9,818 nt of DNA from Ilumatobacteraceae bacterium (GTDB lineage: Bacteria > Actinomycetota > Acidimicrobiia > Acidimicrobiales > Ilumatobacteraceae). This document shows positions 1 to 6,338 of the stretch, piece after piece. The DNA lies in assembly GCA_030728545.1 (NCBI GenBank), contig JANQZQ010000122.1, positions 3,232 to 13,049 of the forward strand, written 5' to 3'. The notes under the pieces are model-generated. The model did not search any database. It was given only the letters and a program-made list of their open reading frames with translations, and was not told the DNA's origin. The position numbers and the translations under genes are program-made. How positions within the stretch are numbered: position 1 is the stretch's first letter; each line of letters begins with the position of its first letter.

Positions 1-544
1 CCGCAGCAACATGCTGGGCTACTGGCGCCACCCCGTTGCAGCCCGCAACTGCCCAATGCACCAACAATCTGTCGGTGTGTTCGCCTTGGTTGAGCCCATC
101 GTTGATGGCGCCATAAAAATCTTCGTGATAATTGGTTACCGTCGCACCGAGTTTTGCCAAATTGAAATACGCGTTGCGGCGTACTAGCGGGTCGAAAGTC
201 CAGGTGATGGCAGCAATCCCCCGCTCGTTGGCCCAATTCCATTGGTGGCGCTTGAGGGCTTCGCCAACCCCGCTTGAGTTGTGCGCAGGCAACACACCCG
301 TCACGTGCGAGTGCAAGGTCGGCTCGTTGTTGTGCGTACCGAGAAACCCCCAACTCGCCCCGACCAGCTGATCGTCGACCCACGCCAGTGAGGCATAGCC
401 ACCGGCGTGCACCGTGGCGATGATGACCTCGTTGGGCACCATGCCCTGCATCGCCCAGACCTGGTCGAACAACCCCCCGGCTTGCTCACACTCGACGCGA
501 CTCTGTGCAGTAGTGATTCGCACCAGCAAAACGCTAGTTCGCAT
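1..544 (-). CDS. GNAT-superfamily predicted acetyltransferase (COG3375-like), 3' end cut off by the window edge
   Basis: The minus strand reads open from an ATG at 544 to the left edge, giving 181 residues without a stop. Residues 54-70 contain a WVDDQLVGASWGF-like strand typical of GNAT folds. Residues 115-137 read W-T-F-D-P-L-x-x-x-N-A-x-F-N-L-x-K-L-G, followed by Y-x-x-x-x-Y-G (139-145) and a T-D-R-L-L-V-x-W block (157-164). I recognise this string as typical of the predicted GNAT acetyltransferases grouped in COG3375. The substrate is unknown, and acetyl transfer is inferred from the fold only. Family members are usually longer, so the C-terminus is missing here. An in-frame GTG at 550 is an alternative start. 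No clear Shine-Dalgarno is visible. The gene diverges from upp with a 30-bp gap, so any promoter must overlap the beginning of upp. Confidence 0.75.
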   Translation of the reverse strand, partial: MRTSVLLVRITTAQSRVECEQAGGLFDQVWAMQGMVPNEVIIATVHAGGYASLAWVDDQLVGASWGFLGTHNNEPTLHSHVTGVLPAHNSSGVGEALKRHQWNWANERGIAAITWTFDPLVRRNAYFNLAKLGATVTNYHEDFYGAINDGLNQGEHTDRLLVHWAVAGCNGVAPVAQHVAA

Positions 545-574
545 CCCCACACATGACTGCGCAAGTATGTAGCC

Positions 575-1210
575 ATGCCTGTTCAAGTAACCGTCGTTGA
601 TCATCCAGTTGCCCAAGAGGCGCTCACCAACCTGCGCGACCAAAACACCACTAACCAAATCTTTCGTGCCGAGATGCGCAGGCTGTCACTCGTGGTGGTA
701 GCCGAGGCGACGAGGCGGATTCCGACTACGCCTCGCAAGGTAACCACGCCACTGGCCACCACCGATGGTGTGCAACTTGCGAGTCGCCCGGTGCTGGTGC
801 CCATTTTGCGTGCTGGTCTGGGCATGTTGCCGGCAGCAATGGAGCTACTGCCCGACGCCGACATTGCGGTGGTGGGTGTGCAGCGCGACGAAGAAACCCA
901 CGAACCGAGCGAATACGTTGCGAAGTTGCCCACCAATTTGAGTGGCCGCACTTGCGTGGTGCTCGACCCCATGCTGGCCACCGGTGGCTCGCTCGCCCAC
1001 GGTTGCAAAATTTTGGTAGATCGCGGGGCGAGCACCACGATTTTTGTGGCGTGCGTGCTCGCAGCCCCAGAGGGAATCAAGTTTCTCGAATCAACCGGGA
1101 TGAACCTGCACATCATCACCGCATCGATTGACAGCCACTTGAACGAGCGCGCCTTCATCGTGCCAGGCCTCGGCGACGCCGGCGATCGACAGTTTGGCCC
1201 GCCAAACTAA
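575..1210 (+). CDS. upp: Uracil phosphoribosyltransferase
   Basis: This cytosolic pyrimidine-salvage enzyme converts uracil and PRPP to UMP and pyrophosphate. The protein is 211 residues, the normal family length. The N-terminus V-V-D-H-P (7-11) with L-R-D (20-22) is standard for UPRT. R-P-V-L-V-P-I-L-R-A-G-L-G-M spans 71-84. The PRPP-binding loop D-P-M-L-A-T-G-G-S is at 131-139. The uracil-binding C-terminal signature G-L-G-D-A-G-D-R-Q-F-G is at 198-208. All expected motifs are intact. The ATG at 575 fits the family N-terminus, but there is no recognisable Shine-Dalgarno, so a short-leader or leaderless transcript is possible. The stop codon lies inside a 26-bp imperfect tandem repeat. Downstream pfkA converges on it, and no uracil permease or pyrR is next to it. 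Confidence 0.97.
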   Translation: MPVQVTVVDHPVAQEALTNLRDQNTTNQIFRAEMRRLSLVVVAEATRRIPTTPRKVTTPLATTDGVQLASRPVLVPILRAGLGMLPAAMELLPDADIAVVGVQRDEETHEPSEYVAKLPTNLSGRTCVVLDPMLATGGSLAHGCKILVDRGASTTIFVACVLAAPEGIKFLESTGMNLHIITASIDSHLNERAFIVPGLGDAGDRQFGPPN

Positions 1211-1240
1211 AAACACAGTTCGGGCCACCAAACTAAAACG
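1189..1240. repeat. 26-bp imperfect tandem duplication over the upp stop codon
   Basis: Bases 1189-1214 and 1215-1240 are two adjacent 26-bp copies that match at 21 of 26 positions (21 of the first 24). Both begin ACAGTT and share CCAAACTAAAA. The first copy encodes the last upp codons and its TAA stop; the second is non-coding. It looks like a local duplication of the gene's 3' end in the 47-bp space between two convergent genes. Confidence 0.8.
1191..1208. other. Stem-loop at the 3' end of upp, possible transcript-end structure
   Basis: AGTTTGG (1191-1197) and CCAAACT (1202-1208) form a perfect 7-bp stem with a 4-base loop, including the TA of the stop codon. The duplicated copy at 1217-1234 can form the same stem with one mismatch. 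The plus strand carries an A-run after the stem rather than a T-run, so this is not a classical intrinsic terminator for upp. Read from the pfkA side, T-rich tracts precede each hairpin. A role in ending either transcript is inference. Confidence 0.45.
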
Positions 1241-1257
1241 CCACCACCCCGGCTGGG

Positions 1258-2292
1258 TCAGCCAAAGAACGTTGCAGCGACGTCGTTAAACAAGTCGAGG
1301 TCAATAGTGCGCGTCTGACCGCGCGTCGCCTGCATCGACACTCGCTCGATGCGCCCGCAGTTCAACACCACCATGTCACCGAATGCCTTGGCGTACACGG
1401 CATCAACTGCGGCCAAGCCAAACCGCGACGACAACACTCGGTCATAGGCCGTCGGTGTGCCCCCACGCTGCACGTGCCCAAGTTGCACGACGCGCGACTC
1501 AAACCCGGTGAGTCGCGACAACTCGGGGGCGATTACTTGACTAATGCTGCCGTGCATCTCACGACCATATTTATCGAGTTGTGGTTCTGGCACCTCGAGC
1601 GTGCCGGGTTTGGGTTTGGCGCCTTCGGCCACCACCACGAGCGATGCATAGCGACCACGGTCGTGGCGTTGAGCGACAATGGCTGCAACTTCACGAATAT
1701 CAAATGGCACCTCGGGCACCAATATGGCGGTAGCCCCACCAGCCAAACCCGCATGCAAAGCAATCCATCCCGCATCGCGACCCATTACTTCGATCACCAT
1801 TACACGGTCGTGACTTTCTGCGGTGGTGTGCAGACGGTCGATTGCATCGGTGGCTATCTGCACCGCAGTTTGAAACCCGAACGTTGCATCGGTACCAACC
1901 ACGTCGTTGTCAATTGTTTTGGGCACGCCAACAATTGGCAAGCCATGGTCGTCAGCCAACATCGAAGCGACGGTCAACGAGCCGTTGCCACCGATCACCA
2001 CCAACGCATCTAGGCCGAGATCGGCAAACACTTGCTTGGTGCGCTGCACACCATCGGGGTAATCAAACGGGCTGCCGCGCCGCGTGCCCAGAATTGTGCC
2101 GCCTTTGGGCAAGATGCCGCGCACTTTGCTGATATCGAGTTCTTCGTAGCGCTTCTCGAGCACACCATCCCACGAGTCATAAAAGCCAAGCACACGATGG
2201 CCGCCAACGCTTTGTGCTTTGCGCACGATGGCGCGAATCACCGCATTAAGACCAGGGCAATCCCCACCGCCGGTGAGCACGCCGATGTTCAT
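1258..2292 (-). CDS. pfkA: 6-phosphofructokinase, group III (mixed ATP/PPi type)
   Basis: This glycolytic enzyme phosphorylates fructose 6-phosphate to fructose 1,6-bisphosphate. The protein is 344 residues, normal for the group III PFKs of actinobacteria. Visible motifs are G-G-G-D-C-P-G-L-N (8-16), G-T-R-R-G (69-73), P-K-T-I-D-N-D (124-130, catalytic Asp128), M-G-R-D-A-G-W (170-176) and a late Q-R-G-G-T-P-T-A-Y-D-R block. The donor-site loop reads G-G-N-G-S (101-105). Gly104 is the residue associated with ATP use, while Lys125 in PKTIDND is associated with PPi or mixed enzymes, so the phosphoryl donor cannot be assigned from sequence. Asn103 is odd because Asp or Glu normally occupies this position. 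The ATG start lies 18 bp after the dioxygenase stop, so the two are probably co-transcribed. There is a weak AGAGG 13 bases before the ATG. Confidence 0.95.
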   Translation of the reverse strand: MNIGVLTGGGDCPGLNAVIRAIVRKAQSVGGHRVLGFYDSWDGVLEKRYEELDISKVRGILPKGGTILGTRRGSPFDYPDGVQRTKQVFADLGLDALVVIGGNGSLTVASMLADDHGLPIVGVPKTIDNDVVGTDATFGFQTAVQIATDAIDRLHTTAESHDRVMVIEVMGRDAGWIALHAGLAGGATAILVPEVPFDIREVAAIVAQRHDRGRYASLVVVAEGAKPKPGTLEVPEPQLDKYGREMHGSISQVIAPELSRLTGFESRVVQLGHVQRGGTPTAYDRVLSSRFGLAAVDAVYAKAFGDMVVLNCGRIERVSMQATRGQTRTIDLDLFNDVAATFFG

Positions 2293-2310
2293 GAAAAAGA
2301 TCGTGCCTCT

Positions 2311-3285
2311 CTAGCTAGTAACTCGACGTGCGCCCTCGACCAGATTGATGCGATAAATCACTTCATCAAGCGCATCACCAGCCGTCACCGTGGGGTAACG
2401 CAACGGGTTGTCTTTGGTAACGCACGTTGGCAACGGCGCCAACAAGGTGCTTGGTCGCGGGTGACAAAACTGCACGATGCTGTATCGCTCGCCATCAAAG
2501 TTCGGGTCGGCCACCACTCGGTGCCAACCGATCGGAATCACACCGTTAGACAATCGCTCGAGCATGATGCCCGTATTCAAAATGACATGTCCGGCTGGCG
2601 GCACAGCATCGATCCATTTACCGTCGTGCTTTACTTGCAAACCTTTCGCAGTTGCCCGTGGCAACGCAGTAATCAGGTTGATGTCGCCGTGTTCGGCAGC
2701 CCACACATGGCCGTCACCCGGAACGTTCTTCATGCTTGGGTACCGAATGGCGCGGTTCAACGCACAGCCGTTGTCGACCATTTGGTCAAAGAAAGTGTCC
2801 TTGCAACCGAGGCCCACGGCAATGATGCGCAAGAAACGTGTTTGCAAATCAATCATCGCGTCGTGGAACGCATACAACACTTTGCTGATGCCCGGCACCG
2901 ACGCCTCGGGCAGTACTTGATCGGGGTACGCCTGTGGAAATTTGCGGCGCATGGGGTGACCCGGCTCAACTTGCTTGCCCCAGTTCAACATTTCTTTCCA
3001 GTCGGGCTTATCGCTCACCTCGGCAGTTTCGACCAACACGTCGGTGTATCCGGTTTGCCCGTTGGCACCAGCAGCGATGTAGCCCCGCTTTTCGGCTTGC
3101 GGCTTGTTGAAGAACTCGAACAACATCGCATAGGTGGTGTCGAGAAGATCTTCTGATAAATCGTGGCTCGTATAAACGAAGCCAGTTGCCAGGCTGCGCA
3201 TCACACCATCGACGACTGCTTTTTGTTGTTGGGCGTTGCCCTTTTCGAAAGCAAGCAGGTCAACGTCAAGGATGTCACTGGCCAC
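2311..3285 (-). CDS. 2-oxoglutarate/Fe(II)-dependent dioxygenase-like protein, isopenicillin N synthase family
   Basis: This is a 324-residue member of the non-heme iron oxygenase superfamily that includes isopenicillin N synthase, plant flavonoid/gibberellin dioxygenases and bacterial homologues. The N-terminal third resembles the DIOX_N region. The double-stranded beta-helix core carries the iron triad H199-x-D201 (in E-H-G-D-I-N) and H255 (G-W-H-R-V). The H-to-H spacing is 56, as in IPNS. R267-Y-S269 fits the R-x-S motif that binds the 2-oxoglutarate carboxylate or substrate. N-R-A-I-R-Y-P (177-183) is the usual strand before the core. The substrate is unknown. The only suitable start is a GTG: an in-frame TAG lies four codons upstream and the next Met is at residue 29. 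A TANNNT hexamer lies 6 bases before the GTG, suggesting a leaderless message. The gene probably forms a two-gene operon with pfkA. Confidence 0.88.
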   Translation of the reverse strand: MASDILDVDLLAFEKGNAQQQKAVVDGVMRSLATGFVYTSHDLSEDLLDTTYAMLFEFFNKPQAEKRGYIAAGANGQTGYTDVLVETAEVSDKPDWKEMLNWGKQVEPGHPMRRKFPQAYPDQVLPEASVPGISKVLYAFHDAMIDLQTRFLRIIAVGLGCKDTFFDQMVDNGCALNRAIRYPSMKNVPGDGHVWAAEHGDINLITALPRATAKGLQVKHDGKWIDAVPPAGHVILNTGIMLERLSNGVIPIGWHRVVADPNFDGERYSIVQFCHPRPSTLLAPLPTCVTKDNPLRYPTVTAGDALDEVIYRINLVEGARRVTS

Positions 3286-3291
3286 AAGCCC

Positions 3292-3297
3292 ACGCTA
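3292..3297 (-). promoter_or_regulatory. Possible -10 element for a leaderless dioxygenase-pfkA transcript
   Basis: The minus strand reads TAGCGT, matching the actinobacterial TANNNT -10 pattern. It sits 6 bases upstream of the GTG start, the spacing expected if transcription starts at the start codon. No convincing -35 hexamer is seen at 16-18 bases. Such a short motif can occur by chance. Confidence 0.3.
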
Positions 3298-3307
3298 TTG
3301 CCACGGG

Positions 3308-3313
3308 TATGGT
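3308..3313 (+). promoter_or_regulatory. Possible -10 element for the hydrolase operon
   Basis: TATGGT matches TANNNT and lies 15 bases before the hydrolase ATG, which would give a leader of roughly 9 bases. There is no clear -35. It is only 10 bp from the opposing candidate -10, so the two promoters would overlap and compete. This is a weak call. Confidence 0.25.
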
Positions 3314-3328
3314 GACTGAGACATCATC

Positions 3329-4177
3329 ATGACTCATCGGCTTGTGCAGGTTGGCGACATTCGTCTCGCCGTGTGCGAACTGGGCAGCACCAATGCCCAG
3401 CCCTCCATCGTGTTGGTGCACGGCCTGGCTTCGAATTCTCGTTTGTGGGACGGAGCCGCCTCCGCACTTGCCGACCTCGGATATCACGTGGTGTCGCTTG
3501 ATCAACGCGGGCATGGCCTGAGCGACAAACCCGACGATGGCTACGACATGGCAACAGTGGTCGATGACCTAGCAACACTCATCAAGCAACTTGGTTTGCA
3601 GCGACCAATTGTCGCTGGGCAATCGTGGGGCGGCAATGTGGTGGTCGAACTCGCCCACCGCCACCCCACAGCAACGCGCGGGGTGTGCGCAGTGGACGGC
3701 GGGCTCATCCAACTATGTGATCGTTTTGCTTCGTGGGATGACTGCGTCGAAGCGCTGCAACCACCCCGCCTGGCCGGAAGCCGCGCCGATGGCTTTGCGA
3801 AGATGATGCGCCGCGTATACGCGGGTTGGCCCGAGGCTGCAATCACTGGTGCGCTGGCCAACATGCAACATCACGACGACGGCACCATCAGCCCATGGTT
3901 GACCTTTGATCGCCACATCAAGGTGCTGCGCGGTTTGTGGGAGCACCGCCCACACGACATCGTGGCGTCACTCACTGTGCCGGTGCTCTTTACCCCTGCC
4001 GACTCTGGTGATGCTTGGTCAAGTGAGAAGCGTCGTGAGTATGACGCAATCACCAAGCAGAATGAACGAGTGAAAGTGCAGTGGTTTTCGCCGGCGCACC
4101 ACGACTTGCATGCCCAGCACCCCGATGAGTGGGCAGCAGTGTTACACCAACACATCGTCAGTGGGTTTTTGACATGA
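3329..4177 (+). CDS. Alpha/beta-hydrolase fold protein
   Basis: This is a 282-residue predicted soluble hydrolase. H-G (31-32) follows the first core strand and would form the oxyanion hole. D-Q-R-G-H-G-L-S-D (58-66) is typical of the epoxide hydrolase/haloalkane dehalogenase/esterase branch. The nucleophile elbow is G-Q-S-W-G-G (97-102) with Ser99, so it is a serine hydrolase rather than an Asp-nucleophile enzyme. The acid is probably an Asp in T-P-A-D-S-G-D (about 226-232), and His258 in A-H-H-D-L-H is the likely catalytic base. The region between about 125 and 200 forms a variable cap, so the substrate is not predictable. The gene overlaps the downstream S51-like gene by ATGA, indicating coupled translation. 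The divergent neighbour is the dioxygenase, 43 bp away. Confidence 0.9.
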   Translation: MTHRLVQVGDIRLAVCELGSTNAQPSIVLVHGLASNSRLWDGAASALADLGYHVVSLDQRGHGLSDKPDDGYDMATVVDDLATLIKQLGLQRPIVAGQSWGGNVVVELAHRHPTATRGVCAVDGGLIQLCDRFASWDDCVEALQPPRLAGSRADGFAKMMRRVYAGWPEAAITGALANMQHHDDGTISPWLTFDRHIKVLRGLWEHRPHDIVASLTVPVLFTPADSGDAWSSEKRREYDAITKQNERVKVQWFSPAHHDLHAQHPDEWAAVLHQHIVSGFLT

Positions 4178-5490
4178 CACTCCCCCGCATTTTGGCCATC
4201 ATGGGCTCGGGCGAAACGGCCCCAACAATGGTGTCAACCCACCGTCGCCTCACTTCGTTGTTGCCAACACCCGTGCGGGCAGTGGTGCTCGACACGCCGT
4301 ACGGATTTCAATCAAACGCCGCCGAACTCGCCCAGCGCGCCGTGGAATATTTCGCCACGAGCGTGAACGTGCAACTGCAGGTGGCGGGGCTCACCCGCTT
4401 GCAAGCAACTGACGGCATGGCGCCTGACGCGATTGCACCTGATGCCGTGGCGATCGAAAAAGGTTTGCGCCTCGTCGACGATGCCCACTATGTGTTTGCT
4501 GGCCCTGGCTCGCCGACCTACGCCTTGCGCCAATGGACGAACACTCCGCTGCGCTCGCTGGTGGCCAACAAATTGCAAAACGGTGGCATCGTCACCTTTG
4601 CCTCAGCAGCGGCACTGACCCTGGGCTGCCACACCGTGCCGGTGTATGAGATCTACAAAGCGGGCCTCGACCCTTTTTGGCTCGACGGCCTCAACGTCTT
4701 GCGTGACATTGGCGTTACGGCAACGGTGATTCCGCACTTTGACAATGCCGAAGGCGGCAACCACGACACACGCTTTTGTTACCTCGGCGAATCGCGCTTA
4801 CGCATGCTTGAAACACAGTTGCATGCCGACGAGTTCATCATCGGTGTTGACGAGCACACTGGGCTGGTCATCGACTTAGAACGCGACGTGGCTGATGTGG
4901 TCGGCAATGCCACCGTCACCCTGCGCAAAGGTGACGCCCAAAAAATTTACGCATCAGGGGCAAGCATTCCCCTGGCCGACTTACGGTCACTCAACTGGGC
5001 ATCAAGCTCTGCACCAGCCACATCGGTGTCGACTGCGGCTAGTGAAGACCCAGCAGCACGCGCCAAAGCAACACCGTCCCCAACAACACAATCCCCGCCC
5101 ACGTCGCTGGCAGCAGCAGTCGCTGCCCACCGCAGCGCGTTCGACTCGGCTATCGCCCAGCACAATGCCGATGCCGCTGTGGGGGCGGTGTTGGCGCTTG
5201 AGTCAGAGATTCGAGCGTGGTCTGTCGACACCTTGCAGGGCCCCGATCAAGATCACGCGGTGTCCACCTTGCGCGCGATGATTTCAAAACTGGGCGAGAT
5301 TGCCATCAACGGCCTGCGCGACCCACGCTCGGTGGTGGCGCCGTTCGTCAACGGTTTACTAGCCGTGCGGGCATCGGTACGTGGAGAAAAACGATTCGAT
5401 CTCTCCGACTTGGTGCGCGACCAACTTTTGGCTGCGGGTGTTGAAGTGCGCGACACCAAAGACGGTGTCGAGTGGGTGCTGCGCCCTTAG
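4174..5490 (+). CDS. Peptidase S51/type 1 glutamine amidotransferase-like protein fused to a CysRS-like C-terminal region
   Basis: This 438-residue protein has two parts. Residues 1-270 resemble the peptidase S51/class I amidotransferase-like fold (cyanophycinase, dipeptidase E). They include G-S-G-E (11-14), G-P-G-S-P-T-Y-A-L (110-118), a nucleophile-elbow-like A-S-A-A-A (143-147, Ser144), P-H-F-D (187-190), H-D-T-R (197-200), and G-V-D-E-H-T-G-L-V-I-D (224-234), as in the S51 DE-T block. A low-complexity Ala/Ser/Thr/Pro linker (about 275-312) follows. Residues 315-438 look like the C-terminal part of cysteinyl-tRNA synthetase: a helical DALR-like segment, then K-R-F-D-L-S-D-L-V-R-D-Q-L and A-G-V-E-V-R-D-T-K-D-G-V-E-W (406-434). 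The HIGH and KMSKS synthetase motifs are absent. Catalytic activity is not assignable. The ATG at 4174 overlaps the hydrolase TGA. An in-frame ATG 45 bases upstream lies inside the hydrolase and is less likely. The 3' end overlaps the convergent permease gene by 4 bp. Confidence 0.8.
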   Translation: MTLPRILAIMGSGETAPTMVSTHRRLTSLLPTPVRAVVLDTPYGFQSNAAELAQRAVEYFATSVNVQLQVAGLTRLQATDGMAPDAIAPDAVAIEKGLRLVDDAHYVFAGPGSPTYALRQWTNTPLRSLVANKLQNGGIVTFASAAALTLGCHTVPVYEIYKAGLDPFWLDGLNVLRDIGVTATVIPHFDNAEGGNHDTRFCYLGESRLRMLETQLHADEFIIGVDEHTGLVIDLERDVADVVGNATVTLRKGDAQKIYASGASIPLADLRSLNWASSSAPATSVSTAASEDPAARAKATPSPTTQSPPTSLAAAVAAHRSAFDSAIAQHNADAAVGAVLALESEIRAWSVDTLQGPDQDHAVSTLRAMISKLGEIAINGLRDPRSVVAPFVNGLLAVRASVRGEKRFDLSDLVRDQLLAAGVEVRDTKDGVEWVLRP

Positions 5491-6338
5491 AGGTGGTTCA
5501 ACGAAGCAACCCGCAGTCGCGCCCGGCGACCCGCCAACAGATACGTGGCAGTAAACACCGCAGCCGCTACCAAGATGATGGTGGCGCCGGCACTGGTGTC
5601 GAGATGGTACGACAGATTCATCCCTGCCAAACAACACAGAGCACCAATCAGCGGTGACAGCATCAACATGCGCGAAAACGAGTTGGTGATCATCCGGGCC
5701 GTTGCCGCCGGAATCACGAGCAGAGCCGAAATCAGCAGGGTTCCGATTACTCGCATGGTCACCAAAATGGTGACCGACAACATGACCATCAACATAACTT
5801 CGATGGCTGCGACACGTTCACCCGACACGGTTGCCACCTGCGGATCGAAGGTGGCAAAAAGAAACGCTCGATATGCGAACAGCACGATGGCACCAACCGC
5901 TAGTGACACCGCCAATATTGCTGCGATATCCACCCACGACACACCGAGCACACTGCCGAACAACACTGCTTCGATGCTTTTGCGGGCTTGCCCATAGCGA
6001 TTGAGTAGTGCGATACCGCCGGCAAAACTCGCTGTGGTAACGATGCCAATCGCTGCATCAGCCCCGATGATCTTGCGGCGCGCGATGCGACCGATGAGCA
6101 CGCCCGAGATGATGCCCCAGATGCCAGCACCCACAAAGAAATTGATCGACATCACCGCTGATGCAGCCGCTCCACCAAACACCGCATGTGACAAGCCGTG
6201 GCCGATATATGACATGCCGCGCAAGACCACGAACACCCCCAGCACACCGCACAACGCACCAGCCAGCGTGGCTGCCACCATGCCACGCTGAAAAAAGGCA
6301 AAGTCGTATGGCGCCAACAAGTCCAGAGCGATAGTCAT
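5487..6338 (-). CDS. Zinc/manganese ABC transporter permease (ABC-3 family)
   Basis: This 283-residue, strongly hydrophobic inner-membrane protein forms the channel of a metal-ion importer. The N-terminal F-F-Q-R-G-M (15-20) followed by a long hydrophobic stretch, and the segment V-L-R-G-M-S-Y-I-G-H-G-L-S-H-A-V-F-G-G (38-56), are characteristic of ZnuB/MntB/SitC-type permeases. Several further hydrophobic segments follow, including I-G-T-L-L-I-S-A-L-L-V-I-P-A-A-T-A-R, the conserved coupling region that contacts the ATPase. The family usually has seven to nine transmembrane helices. It is the last gene of the importer operon. Its ATG overlaps the ATPase stop by 4 bp (ATGA), so translation is coupled. 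Its TAA overlaps the TAG of the convergent gene. Zinc versus manganese is not decided by the sequence. Confidence 0.94.
   Translation of the reverse strand: MTIALDLLAPYDFAFFQRGMVAATLAGALCGVLGVFVVLRGMSYIGHGLSHAVFGGAAASAVMSINFFVGAGIWGIISGVLIGRIARRKIIGADAAIGIVTTASFAGGIALLNRYGQARKSIEAVLFGSVLGVSWVDIAAILAVSLAVGAIVLFAYRAFLFATFDPQVATVSGERVAAIEVMLMVMLSVTILVTMRVIGTLLISALLVIPAATARMITNSFSRMLMLSPLIGALCCLAGMNLSYHLDTSAGATIILVAAAVFTATYLLAGRRARLRVASLNHL

Noticed and set aside
601..1158. A 185-codon open frame on the minus strand inside upp
   Set aside because: It is antisense to a fully conserved upp and has no recognisable motif.
2032..3156. A 374-codon open frame on the plus strand across the pfkA-dioxygenase boundary
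   Set aside because: It is antisense to two well-supported genes with intact catalytic motifs. Its translation shows no recognisable domain and has the composition expected from reading GC-biased codons backwards.
4129..4173. Earlier in-frame ATG for the S51-like fusion protein
   Set aside because: It adds 15 residues inside the hydrolase 3' end. The ATGA-overlap start directly precedes the first core beta strand.
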